DNA of 18,277 bases, taken from Merdiplasma sp905207905 (GTDB taxonomy: Bacteria; Bacillota; Clostridia; Lachnospirales; Lachnospiraceae). Both the position numbers and the translations under genes were made by a program. This document shows positions 7,267-15,011 of the stretch, piece by piece (the first letter of the stretch is position 1; each line of letters starts with the position of its first letter). Location: the NCBI GenBank assembly GCA_902475025.1, contig CABRXX010000052.1:1-18277 (forward strand). Reading direction: 5' to 3'. The notes under the pieces were generated by a model, which saw nothing but the letters and a program-made list of their open reading frames with translations, was not told the origin of the DNA and ran no database searches.

Positions 7267-7280
7267 TGACAGTTCTGTCA
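7267..7280 (+). repeat. short inverted repeat in tRNA leader
   Basis: TGACAG-TT-CTGTCA is a perfect 6-bp inverted repeat with a two-base centre. It falls between the predicted transcription start and the tRNA 5' end at 7282. It may fold in the precursor that RNase P trims, or be a protein site; a two-base loop would have to open by a pair to form in RNA. Confidence 0.4.
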
Positions 7281-7281
7281 G

Positions 7282-7354
<73 letters not shown>

Positions 7355-7360
7355 CTAGCG

Positions 7361-7405
7361 AAAAAACCGCGCATATACAAAAAGCTTGTATTTACGCGGT
7401 TTTTT
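7361..7405 (+). terminator. Rho-independent terminator of tRNA-Thr
   Basis: A perfect 11-bp stem, AAAAAACCGCG paired with CGCGGTTTTTT, begins seven bases after the tRNA. An inner ATACAA/TTGTAT stem extends the structure. The 3' arm ends in six T. The A-run on the other side means it could also act on minus-strand transcripts. Confidence 0.85.
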
Positions 7406-7430
7406 GTTGTTCGGATATTTGTTGATAAAA

Positions 7431-7577
7431 CTATATTTTATTCCAAAACCAATAAAATATGACACGATATGACACAGACTGAAAAAACTGTTTTTCTCCA
7501 TCGCGCGCAAGTACCATTCCAATCTTCTTGCCGTCATACCGCCGCCCTCCGTTTTTATATAGAAAAACGCCTGTCAT
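7431..7577 (-). CDS. possible 48-residue ORF, probably remnant or unexpressed
   Basis: A minus-strand frame runs from an ATG at 7577 to a TAG at 7431. Its middle, GGRRYDGKKIGMVLARDGEK, has a protein-like mix of charged and small residues, and it ends in an aromatic stretch (FYWFWNKI). However, the ATG lies in the loop of the terminator at 7568-7589, no ribosome binding site precedes it, and it stands downstream of that terminator. A second ATG in another frame (7537) does have a GGAGGG site, but that 60-codon frame runs through the tRNA terminator to 7355. No family is recognised. A remnant of a longer gene is as likely as a real one. Confidence 0.22.
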   Translation of the reverse strand: MTGVFLYKNGGRRYDGKKIGMVLARDGEKQFFQSVSYRVIFYWFWNKI

Positions 7578-7589
7578 TTATGACAGGCG
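7568..7589 (-). terminator. terminator of the ftsW-gltX-helicase-small-protein operon
   Basis: A perfect 9-bp stem, CGCCTGTCA paired with TGACAGGCG, closes a four-base loop and is followed on the minus strand by TTTTTCTATAT. It begins seven bases after the stop codon of the 48-residue membrane protein gene. Confidence 0.85.
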
Positions 7590-7595
7590 CTTTAT

Positions 7596-7742
7596 TCATT
7601 CATACCATTTCTTCTTTTTCTTTCTAATCTCGTAGTCTTTCGGTAAATGTATTTGATACTCCACCGGAGAAGTCAGCCACTTAATAAATTTCCAAAATCC
7701 CCAACCTATTACCGCCAAAACTATAATAACCAACAAATCCAT
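7596..7742 (-). CDS. 48-residue single-pass membrane protein, unknown function
   Basis: This small gene is well supported. The ATG at 7742 lies seven bases behind GGGAGGAG, the frame ends in TGA at 7598-7596, and a strong terminator starts just downstream. The protein opens with MDLLVIIVLAVIGWGFW, one membrane-spanning segment (about residues 3-23 including FKFIKWL-like residues), then an amphipathic middle (VEYQIHLPKDYEI) and a tail with five consecutive lysines before WYE. The expected topology is N-terminus out, positive tail in the cytosol. It follows the helicase gene by 127 bases; a weak promoter (TTGCAA at 7822-7827, GATATT at 7799-7804) may allow separate expression. I recognise no family. 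It could be a membrane-complex subunit, a regulator or a type I toxin-like peptide. Confidence 0.7.
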   Translation of the reverse strand: MDLLVIIVLAVIGWGFWKFIKWLTSPVEYQIHLPKDYEIRKKKKKWYE

Positions 7743-7869
7743 AATACCTCTCCTCCCAGATCATCAACACCTGAATTGACAGGATCTACTTTTTTATTAA
7801 TATCTCATATCCCAGAGCTTTTTGCAAGATATTGCCCTGCTTGTTTTCCGCCGAAACCGCCATCTGCGT

Positions 7870-9735
7870 TTATCTATATGAACTTTCTCCCGTGCCGTCG
7901 GACCAAAATGCCCCAAACACCTCCAAAAAATGGGACGGCTCTATGCGCTTACTGTACCGCTCCCTTACACAGAACAGATGCAGCTTCTCCTTCGCCCTGG
8001 TCATACCCACATAAAGAAGACGCCGTTCCTCCTCTAAATCCGCTTCCAACAAGGCCTTTCGGTGGGGAATCACCGTCTCATTCACATCCAGGATAAATAC
8101 CTCCCGAAACTCCAGCCCCTTAGAGCTGTGAAGGGTAGACAACGTTATCCCCCGGTTCTCTTCCTTGTCCAGACTGCGCTGCTGCTTTTCCAGAGTCTTT
8201 CCGTACTCCTGGATGTGCTCCAGCCACTGCAGATGCGTCTTAAAGCCCTTTGCACTTTGCTGCAATTCCTCCAGCACCTCTGTGAGTTCCTCCAGTTTCA
8301 TACGGCGAAACTGCGCATATTCCTTCAGAAATTCTTCATATTCAACGCCATAGCGGATATAATTCACCGCTGCAAAGGGCGTCATAGACTGCATTCGCTT
8401 CAGGTCTTCCTCCAGCTTATCAATTCGCTTTACCATCCAGGGCTTATCCTCATACCAGGTGCAAAGCCGGTCAAAAGAAACCTGTTCCGTATCCACGCAT
8501 TCCCGGCTGATATACCGTTTGGGCCGATTCATAATCTGCAAAAAATCCTTTCGCTGACGGATCCCCAGAGCCAAACGGATGTAAGCCAGGACATCCCTGG
8601 CAATCCAGTGTTCATACAGATTCGGCAGCCGATCCCGCATTTGAAAAGGAAGCTGAAACTCCATAAGTTTTTCCGCCGCATACCGGCCTCCAGTGTTGGT
8701 TCTTGTAAGCACCGCTATATCTTCATAGGAATAACCCTTTTTCAAACTGTTTCGGATACACTGGATCAGATACAGCGCCTCCTGCTCCTGATTTTTAAAA
8801 TCTCTCAGTTCCACCGGAGGTCCCGGTTCTTTCAGGCACCGGATCTGTTTATCAAAGCGCTTCTTATTCTCCCGAATGAGACGACAGGAAGCCTTTACCA
8901 CCGAACCGGACGAACGAAAATTTTCATCCAGCAGCATCACCGCCGCCCCAGGATAATCCTTCTGGAAATTCAGCATAATCTCCGGTTTAGCTCCCCGAAA
9001 CCGGTAAATCGACTGGTCATCGTCTCCCACAATAAACAAATTCTGTCTTGGCTCTGCAAGCATCCGCACTACCTGGTACTGCAGCTTGTTAATATCCTGA
9101 AACTCATCCACCAAAATGTAGTGGTAATGATTCTGCCACTGAGCCAAAATATCCGGGCGCTGCAAAAAAAGCTGATAGCAGTAAACCAGCATATCGTCAA
9201 AATCAATGAGATTTGCCCTGGAGAGCCGTTGCTGGTATTTCTGAAACACACTGCGAAACGTGTCTTCCGGACAACTGGACGAATAATAATGCTCCAAAGA
9301 AACCTGCTCATTTTTTACCAGGCTGATCTCACCTGCCAGATCCGAAAGAAATTCCTTCTCATCCTCCATATCCAGCTTCATAGCATCTGCAATCTCCTGA
9401 AGAAAGCTGTATTTCTGTTCTTCCCTCAGAATATTGGCAGCGGTATAGTGATAGGCGTATTTCAGAATCTGAAAAAAGACAGCATGAAATGTACCGAAGG
9501 TAACACGGTAATGACCGCCTCCCATCAGCCGTTCAAACCGCTGGCGCATCTCCTGAGCAGCCGCTTTTGTGAAAGTGATCACCAAAATTTCTTCCGGCCG
9601 AACTCCAAGCTGTTCAATTAAATATTTTGTTCGATTCGTAATAACAAGGGTTTTTCCGGAGCCAGGGCCTGCTAAAACCATAGCAGGCCCCTCTCCATGG
9701 GCGATTGCCCGGGATTGTGCTTCACTAATGTGCAT
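7870..9735 (-). CDS. UvrD/Rep-family ATP-dependent DNA helicase (SF1)
   Basis: The 621-residue protein is a superfamily 1A 3'-5' DNA helicase. All core motifs are present: Q-motif region SEAQSRAI (4-11), Walker A AGPGSGKT (22-29), motif Ia TFTKAAAQEM (54-63), Walker B DEFQD (210-214), motif III GDDDQSIYRFRGA (237-249), motif IV ENFRSS (271-276), motif V TLHSSKGLEF (534-543) and motif VI RRLLYVGMTRAKE (571-583). It is about 100 residues shorter than PcrA/UvrD and ends soon after motif VI, so it is probably a paralogue without the usual PcrA tail. No nuclease domain is seen. The ATG at 9735 follows AGGAG closely. It lies 32 bases after gltX in the same operon. Role in repair or replication restart is inferred from family. 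Confidence 0.92.
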   Translation of the reverse strand: MHISEAQSRAIAHGEGPAMVLAGPGSGKTLVITNRTKYLIEQLGVRPEEILVITFTKAAAQEMRQRFERLMGGGHYRVTFGTFHAVFFQILKYAYHYTAANILREEQKYSFLQEIADAMKLDMEDEKEFLSDLAGEISLVKNEQVSLEHYYSSSCPEDTFRSVFQKYQQRLSRANLIDFDDMLVYCYQLFLQRPDILAQWQNHYHYILVDEFQDINKLQYQVVRMLAEPRQNLFIVGDDDQSIYRFRGAKPEIMLNFQKDYPGAAVMLLDENFRSSGSVVKASCRLIRENKKRFDKQIRCLKEPGPPVELRDFKNQEQEALYLIQCIRNSLKKGYSYEDIAVLTRTNTGGRYAAEKLMEFQLPFQMRDRLPNLYEHWIARDVLAYIRLALGIRQRKDFLQIMNRPKRYISRECVDTEQVSFDRLCTWYEDKPWMVKRIDKLEEDLKRMQSMTPFAAVNYIRYGVEYEEFLKEYAQFRRMKLEELTEVLEELQQSAKGFKTHLQWLEHIQEYGKTLEKQQRSLDKEENRGITLSTLHSSKGLEFREVFILDVNETVIPHRKALLEADLEEERRLLYVGMTRAKEKLHLFCVRERYSKRIEPSHFLEVFGAFWSDGTGESSYR

Positions 9736-9767
9736 AGTTCTCCTGAATTGTCAAATCTTGATAGAAC

Positions 9768-11228
9768 TTACTCCGCCGCATTCTCCAAAAGCTGAATGCC
9801 TTTCTGAAAACGGGCGATGGTCTCCTCTTTTCCAATGATCTCCATAATCTCTGTGGCTCCTGCCGGGGTTACCTGCTTGCCGGAGACAGCCGTCCGTACC
9901 GGCCAGATCACAAAACCGGCCTTATAACCCTTCTCATCCGCATAGGATTTCAGCACCTCATAGAGACTGTCGTTGGTATAAACCTCCTGCGCCTCCAGCC
10001 TTGGAAGAAGATCCTGTAACACAGCCAAAGACTTCTCTCCATTGGTTTTCCATTTTTTACTGGTATACAGCGAAATATCGTAGTCCGGCAAAGTTTCAAA
10101 AAATTCCACCATCTCCGGGATCTCCGGGAATACTTCAATTCTTGTCTTTACCATCTGAGCAATTTTCTTTAAATCCAGATCCTTTTGAATGGACTGTTTT
10201 AAATAAGGCTCTGCCATCTCATAAAATACGTCCGGATCCATGGCCTTTAGATATTCTCCATTCATCCATTTCAGCTTCTGGATATCAAATACCGCCGGAG
10301 ACTTGCTAATGTGGTGGTAATCAAATTCCTTCACCAGTTCCTCCAGAGAGAAAATCTCCCGGTTATCCTGGGGGCACCAGCCAAGCAACGCCACATAATT
10401 GACAATAGCCTCTGTCACAAAGCCCTGCTCCAACAGATCTTCAAAGGAAGAATGGCCGCAGCGCTTGCTCAGCTTCTTTTTCTCCTCGTCTGTGATCAAA
10501 GGACAGTGAATATACACCGGCACCTCCCAGCCAAAGGCCTCATAGAGACGATTATACTTAGGCGCAGAGGACAGATATTCATTTCCCCTTACCACATGGG
10601 TGATGCCCATAAGATGGTCATCCACCACATTGGCAAAATTGTAGGTAGGATAGCCGTCAGACTTAATAAGAATCATATCGTCCAGCTCAGAGTTCGGCAC
10701 TTCAATCTCCCCGTAGATCTCATCCACAAATCTGGTCGTGCCCTCTCTCGGCACATTCTGACGGATCACATAGGGAACACCTGCCTCCAGTTTTGCTTCA
10801 ATCTCCTCCTTAGACAGATGAAGGCAATGCTTATCATACACCACAATCTCCTTGCCGGCCACATTCTGGCGCAGAGACTCCAGACGCTCCTTATCACAGA
10901 AGCAGTAATAAGCCTCCCCTTTTTCAATCAGCTTCTTGGCATACTCCAGATAGATTCCGGCAGCCTGGCGCTCACTCTGAACGTAGGGTCCTACGCCCCC
11001 GTCCTTATCCGGCCCTTCATCGTGAATCAAGCCTGTCTTTGCCAGAGTGCGGTAAATAATATCTACTGCGCCCTCCACATAGCGCTCCTGATCCGTATCC
11101 TCAATTCTCAACATAAAGCAGCCATCCTCATGTTTGGCAATCAGATACGCATACAGTGCTGTTCTCAGATTTCCCACATGCATCCGCCCGGTGGGGCTGG
11201 GTGCAAATCTTGTTTTTACCTTAGACAT
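9768..11228 (-). CDS. gltX: glutamate--tRNA ligase
   Basis: GltX charges tRNA-Glu with glutamate in the cytosol. The class I signatures are clear: APSPTGRMHVGN (9-20, the HIGH region) and KKLSKR (251-256, the KMSKS loop). RIEDTD (41-46) is a further family motif. C109, C111, Y131 and C135 reproduce the spacing of the zinc-binding residues described in E. coli GluRS. The length of 486 fits the family. The start at 11228 has AAGGAG nine bases upstream. The gene stands 91 bases after ftsW and 32 before the helicase gene, in an apparent operon. Whether it also charges tRNA-Gln (non-discriminating type) cannot be decided from sequence alone. Confidence 0.97.
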   Translation of the reverse strand: MSKVKTRFAPSPTGRMHVGNLRTALYAYLIAKHEDGCFMLRIEDTDQERYVEGAVDIIYRTLAKTGLIHDEGPDKDGGVGPYVQSERQAAGIYLEYAKKLIEKGEAYYCFCDKERLESLRQNVAGKEIVVYDKHCLHLSKEEIEAKLEAGVPYVIRQNVPREGTTRFVDEIYGEIEVPNSELDDMILIKSDGYPTYNFANVVDDHLMGITHVVRGNEYLSSAPKYNRLYEAFGWEVPVYIHCPLITDEEKKKLSKRCGHSSFEDLLEQGFVTEAIVNYVALLGWCPQDNREIFSLEELVKEFDYHHISKSPAVFDIQKLKWMNGEYLKAMDPDVFYEMAEPYLKQSIQKDLDLKKIAQMVKTRIEVFPEIPEMVEFFETLPDYDISLYTSKKWKTNGEKSLAVLQDLLPRLEAQEVYTNDSLYEVLKSYADEKGYKAGFVIWPVRTAVSGKQVTPAGATEIMEIIGKEETIARFQKGIQLLENAAE

Positions 11229-11319
11229 TTTCTCATTCTCCTTCTATTTTCTATGATTAATGCGCAGTTCTGCCAGGGGAAGATCCTTGCTTCCCGATAT
11301 GCGTCTGCGCGGCAAACAC

Positions 11320-12519
11320 CTATCGAAATTCAATCCGCTTAGAAATACTCAGCGCCAAAGTCATCTCCGCCATCAAAAACAAGATGGAGGTGCCTCCGTA
11401 ACTGACAAAGGGAAGCGTAATTCCCGTAGTCGGTATCAGATTAATCACCACCGCAATATTCAATACCACCTGCAGAGCAATGTGGATAAAGATCCCTGTG
11501 GCAATCAGAGAACCCAAAAGATCCGGAGCATTTCTCGCAATAAAAAACAGACGGTAAAGCAAAAAAATAAACAGCAGCATCACAATACCAGCTCCGAAAA
11601 TCCCCAGCTCCTCACAGATAATTGAAAAAATCATGTCATTCTGCGCCTCCGGCACAGCGCCCAGCTTCTGAGTGCTGTTTCCCAGGCCCTTTCCAAAAAA
11701 TCCTCCGGAACCGATGGCGTACAGCGCCTGCATGACCTGATAGCCGCCTTCACTGGCATGAGCCTCCGGATCCAGCCATACCATGATTCTTCGCAAACGG
11801 AAACTGTCGCTGGAACTTGACACCGTGCCTGCGATAACAAACACCACCAGACCAATCAGCACCGCTCCCCCCAAAAACATCCATAAAAATGGAGCCGTCT
11901 TTGGATGTACAATAAAAATCATAAGAACCGTGATGCCCGCAATGATCACTGCGGTACTTAAGTTCTCCGTGAATACATAAGTACAGAAAGAGGCCAAGGC
12001 TCCAAATCCCAACACTGTCAGGGACGCCTTCCTCTCCTGCATCTTATTTCCCATCTTTACAATCAGGCAGGGCAGAAACAAAATAACAGCCAGCTTGGCA
12101 AGCTCCGCAGGCTGAAAGGAGATGGGGCCGATATAGATCCACCTTCTGGCTCCATTGACCGTCCTTCCCACAAACTTAGTGGCCACCAGCAGCACTATGG
12201 AGATACCATAAATGTAAGGCGCAAACCTTGCATAAAAATGATAATCAAACTGAGAAAACACCAGCAGCAGCACAAAGGATCCAATACTGATCACCGCCTG
12301 CTTATTAAAATAGAAAGCATCATTCCCATTATAGTTCACTGCCGCCTCATAGGCGCTGGTGCTGTAAAGCATCACCAGGCCAAAGCAAGTCAGCAGAATA
12401 ACTGCCGCCAGAAGATTATAATCATAATAATCCCGTCCAACGCCAGTCTTTTTCTTTCCCTGTATTTTCTGTAAGGCGGCACGCTCCTGCCGCCTTACTC
12501 TGTCTGCACTTCTTGCCAT
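11320..12519 (-). CDS. ftsW: FtsW-type peptidoglycan glycosyltransferase (SEDS family)
   Basis: SEDS proteins polymerise lipid II into glycan strands together with a class B penicillin-binding protein; FtsW serves the division septum. The 399-residue protein has a basic cytoplasmic N-terminus (1-32), about ten membrane segments and the family motifs FQPAELAKLA (135-144), GGYQVMQALYAIGSGG (258-273) and LPFVSYGGTS near the C-terminus. Asp295 in EAQNDMIF aligns with the essential Asp297 of E. coli FtsW. FtsW and SpoVE are hard to separate without a tree, so the symbol is a best choice. No strong ribosome binding site lies at ideal distance from the ATG (AGG is close, AAAGG is far), unlike its neighbours. 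It is first in an operon with gltX and a helicase. Confidence 0.9.
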   Translation of the reverse strand: MARSADRVRRQERAALQKIQGKKKTGVGRDYYDYNLLAAVILLTCFGLVMLYSTSAYEAAVNYNGNDAFYFNKQAVISIGSFVLLLVFSQFDYHFYARFAPYIYGISIVLLVATKFVGRTVNGARRWIYIGPISFQPAELAKLAVILFLPCLIVKMGNKMQERKASLTVLGFGALASFCTYVFTENLSTAVIIAGITVLMIFIVHPKTAPFLWMFLGGAVLIGLVVFVIAGTVSSSSDSFRLRRIMVWLDPEAHASEGGYQVMQALYAIGSGGFFGKGLGNSTQKLGAVPEAQNDMIFSIICEELGIFGAGIVMLLFIFLLYRLFFIARNAPDLLGSLIATGIFIHIALQVVLNIAVVINLIPTTGITLPFVSYGGTSILFLMAEMTLALSISKRIEFR

Positions 12520-12571
12520 AATATCCTATACTTCAGCCTTTCAATTAAAACCATCTTACTGCGTACAGACT

Positions 12572-12600
12572 ACTATAACACATTTTTTTTTACATTTCTA
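12572..12600 (-). promoter_or_regulatory. candidate promoter of the ftsW operon
   Basis: On the minus strand TAGAAA (12595-12600, four of six) is followed after 17 bases, including a run of nine A, by TATAGT (12572-12577). Initiation near 12565 would give a leader of about 46 bases. The A-tract in the spacer may compensate for the weak -35. Confidence 0.5.
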
Positions 12601-12673
12601 CTTATTCTTCTTTATTTCCCGTATTTTCTTAAATTTCATGTCCGGAAACCTTATTTTCGGAAGTGGCAACGCC

Positions 12674-13768
12674 TTAATAAGCGCTTCTATTGCGCTCTTC
12701 TTCTACAATCTGCCTCATCTGTTCCCACTTGCGCTCCATGTCTGCCACCAGTTTAAACTGAGTACGGCTTCGATCCAGGTTCTGCCTTTCTCTGTGAATT
12801 GCAAAATAATGATCTCCATCCAGATAATCTGTAAGAAACCGCATCCCGCACTCTAAAGTCATGGTCTTAGCCCCCATAGGCAGCAGCTCCAGCTCTTTTT
12901 CAGTCAAGCCAGGACAGGCTTTCACAAAGCCTCTGGTATAAATTCGGAATTTTCCCAGATCAAGTTCTACCTTCGATAAATCCTGCTCATCTTCCTCTGC
13001 AGTGGACGCTCCATAGCGGATGGAATCCCCAAAATCATACAGACTCAGCCCAGGCATCACCGTATCCAGATCAATCACGCAAAGAGCCTTTCTGCTGTCC
13101 TGATCCAACAGAACATTGTTCAGCTTGGTGTCATTGTGTGTAACCCGCACCGGCAGCTCTCCCATCTCCCGCAGCTTCTGCAGGATTCCCATCTCCTTCT
13201 CTCTTTGAAGTACGAACTCGATCTCCTTCTGTACTTCCGGGGCTCTGCCCAAAGGATCCTTCTCCAAAACCTCATGAAAAATCCGATATCGATCCGGGGT
13301 ATTATGAAAATTGGGGATCACCTCTGTCAGCTCCTCTGCCGGAAAATCCTTCAGCGTTTCCTCAAACCGCCCAAACGCCACTGCGCTTTCATAAAAATCC
13401 TCATTGCTCTCCGGCATCTGCAGACAAAGCGAATGCTCTACGTAGTCATAAACTCTCCAGTTTCCGGAAGGATCTGCCAGGTAGGTCTTTCCCTCCAGAG
13501 TTGGAATCAGCGTCAGTACCTGCTCCCCCTCTTTGGACCGTTTGGAAAGATGCTCTGTGACCATGGAAATATTTCTCATAAGCGGACTGGGATCCTTTGC
13601 CATATTTTCACTGATTTTCTGCATAATATACCGGTGCCCCTGTTCTGTTTCCACCAGATAGGTCTGATTGATATGGCCGCATCCATAGGGCTGGCAGCTC
13701 ACTGGTTTTCCTTCAAATCGAAACTGGGCAAGCACCCATTCCAAAACTGTTCTTGCTGTCTGATTCAT
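12674..13768 (-). CDS. NahK-like sugar 1-kinase (aminoglycoside phosphotransferase fold)
   Basis: The 364-residue cytoplasmic protein has the APH/choline-kinase fold. It resembles N-acetylhexosamine 1-kinase (NahK/LnpB) of bifidobacteria in its start (FEGKPVSCQPYGCGHINQTY, residues 18-37), in VTHNDTKLNNVLL (209-221, catalytic Asp213 and Mg-binding Asn) and in CVIDLDTVMPG (230-240, metal-binding Asp). Length matches NahK (about 360). It would phosphorylate a sugar at C1 with ATP, supplying a nucleotidyltransferase such as that at 3331-4254. It lies 158 bases after the substrate-binding protein, behind a hairpin, and may be the last gene of the importer operon or separately expressed. The nearest ribosome site, AAAGGA, is rather far (about 12 bases) from the ATG. 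Sugar specificity is unproved. Confidence 0.8.
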   Translation of the reverse strand: MNQTARTVLEWVLAQFRFEGKPVSCQPYGCGHINQTYLVETEQGHRYIMQKISENMAKDPSPLMRNISMVTEHLSKRSKEGEQVLTLIPTLEGKTYLADPSGNWRVYDYVEHSLCLQMPESNEDFYESAVAFGRFEETLKDFPAEELTEVIPNFHNTPDRYRIFHEVLEKDPLGRAPEVQKEIEFVLQREKEMGILQKLREMGELPVRVTHNDTKLNNVLLDQDSRKALCVIDLDTVMPGLSLYDFGDSIRYGASTAEEDEQDLSKVELDLGKFRIYTRGFVKACPGLTEKELELLPMGAKTMTLECGMRFLTDYLDGDHYFAIHRERQNLDRSRTQFKLVADMERKWEQMRQIVEEERNRSAY

Positions 13769-13795
13769 TGCAAATTCACATCCTTTTTCAGAAAT

Positions 13796-13819
13796 TGAGT
13801 ATAAAAATGAGTATAAAAA
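13796..13819. repeat. perfect 12-bp tandem duplication
   Basis: Two adjacent copies of TGAGTATAAAAA occur 28 bases upstream of the kinase start. On the minus strand each copy presents a TATACT resembling a -10 box, but no -35 box was found at a suitable distance. Confidence 0.75.
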
Positions 13820-13848
13820 ATAGAGACCGTTGAAAAACGCCGATATCT

Positions 13849-13875
13849 GGGGCTGCTGCAGTCTGCCACAGCCCC
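13849..13875 (-). terminator. GC-rich hairpin after the CUT2 substrate-binding protein gene
   Basis: A perfect 7-bp stem, GGGGCTG paired with CAGCCCC, holds a 13-base loop. On the minus strand a run of five T appears only after 11 bases, so it is an imperfect terminator. It may stabilise the upstream mRNA or partly end it before the kinase gene. Confidence 0.45.
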
Positions 13876-13926
13876 GCCGGATTCTTTATTCATCAACAGC
13901 CTCTACACAAGGTCATGTAATGCCCC

Positions 13927-14892
13927 TTATTTGCCGTAGGTATTTGCCATATACTCTTCCACAGTATCAGCAGTTACTGCTGTAGGCGGAAGGGGAGTGT
14001 ATCTTTCTACGGTTTCGCCCTTTAGCAGATCGATACAGCAGTCAACCAGAAGGCGCGCATGCTCTTTTCCGCCGCCAAGGCCAATAGAGCCCTTCAAAGG
14101 ATCGCCATTCTTAATATTTGCACACTCTTGCTCTGTAGCGTCCACGGAAAACAGCAGATAATCGTCCCACTCTTCTTCCGGAACAGCCGTCTTAATGGCC
14201 TCATTGCCGCCAACTCCCACGCCTGCGGAAATACCCAAGATCACCCTGTTATCTGGATTTGCCTGCATGAAGTTTTCCGTCACTGCCACACCTTCCTCTG
14301 TGGAAAGCACTTCCTGGCTTCCCAGCAGCTTACTGTTTGGATAAAGCTCCAGCATAGCGGCCTCCACTGCATCCCCTTCCAAAACTCCAAGCTCAATGCT
14401 GGGGATATTCTCAAATACCCAGGTAAATTCACCTTCCGGATATTTTTCATCAATATAAGGCTTTGCCATCTCTACCAAAGCGCGGCCTGTAGCATCCGGA
14501 TCCAAAGCCAGGTTGGTCTCTGCACCCTCAAAGTCTGTGGAGTAGGAAACCACACGGATTCCCTCATCCAATGCATCCTGCACTACATTTTCCACCGCCT
14601 TGGCATCAATGGGAAGAATAACAATGGCATCGCAGTCACTCATGATAAAGTTCTCAATCTGAGAGATCTGTTTCTGCGCATCCTGTCCGCAATCTACATA
14701 GGTAACATCGCACCCCAGCTCCTTACCATATGCCACTGCCTCCTCAACCAACTCTGCCCATACGGCATTCGACAGATTGTAGAAAGAGAAACCGATCTTG
14801 TAACTCTCTGACTCCTCTGCAAAAGCAGTCGTTCCCAGTGTCAGGCTCCCCAGCATTGCTGCCGCCAGAAGACCCATTCTTTTTTTGTTCAT
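13927..14892 (-). CDS. CUT2-type sugar ABC transporter substrate-binding protein
   Basis: This 321-residue exported protein binds the ligand for the permease and ATPase encoded upstream. A typical signal peptide (MNKKRMGLLAAAMLGSLTLG, cleavage likely after TTAFA near residue 25) is followed by a type 1 periplasmic-binding fold of the ribose-binding kind: KIGFSFYNLSNAVWAELVEE, a first-domain DCDAIVILPIDAKAVENVVQ and a second-domain VILGISAGVGVGGNEAIKTA. No cysteine occurs in or just after the signal peptide, so the lipobox that normally anchors such proteins in Gram-positive cells is missing. The ATG at 14892 has a strong AAAGGAGG site. It is 119 bases after the permease, with a hairpin between, which may tune its level. 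The ligand is unknown, possibly a sugar or polyol. Confidence 0.87.
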   Translation of the reverse strand: MNKKRMGLLAAAMLGSLTLGTTAFAEESESYKIGFSFYNLSNAVWAELVEEAVAYGKELGCDVTYVDCGQDAQKQISQIENFIMSDCDAIVILPIDAKAVENVVQDALDEGIRVVSYSTDFEGAETNLALDPDATGRALVEMAKPYIDEKYPEGEFTWVFENIPSIELGVLEGDAVEAAMLELYPNSKLLGSQEVLSTEEGVAVTENFMQANPDNRVILGISAGVGVGGNEAIKTAVPEEEWDDYLLFSVDATEQECANIKNGDPLKGSIGLGGGKEHARLLVDCCIDLLKGETVERYTPLPPTAVTADTVEEYMANTYGK

Positions 14893-14928
14893 GTTGCTTC
14901 CTCCTTTAAAAAAATAATTTTATCTATC

Positions 14929-14947
14929 ACCTTCCGCTCAGGAAGAT
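14929..14947 (-). promoter_or_regulatory. intercistronic stem-loop before the substrate-binding protein gene
   Basis: On the minus strand ATCTTCC pairs with GGAAGGT (one G-U) around a five-base loop, followed by an AT-rich run containing seven T and then the ribosome site. The run starts some ten bases after the stem, so it is more likely an mRNA-processing or stability element than a full terminator. Confidence 0.45.
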
Positions 14948-15011
14948 GCTAAATACCCCATAAATTACCTTTTCCAAAAAATCACGCATTCTCTAAATTC
15001 ATCATTCCAAA

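Noticed and set aside
7355..7537. 60-codon minus-strand frame with a GGAGGG site
   Set aside because: It runs through the tRNA terminator to the tRNA 3' end and its C-terminal half is just the complement of that hairpin; no known family.
8062..9621. Long plus-strand open frame (519 codons) opposite the helicase gene
   Set aside because: It lies fully antisense to a helicase with all SF1 motifs, and its product is low-complexity with no recognisable domain. It is a codon-bias shadow.
10311..11342. 343-codon plus-strand frame opposite gltX
   Set aside because: Antisense shadow of an unmistakable gltX; no RBS or domain.
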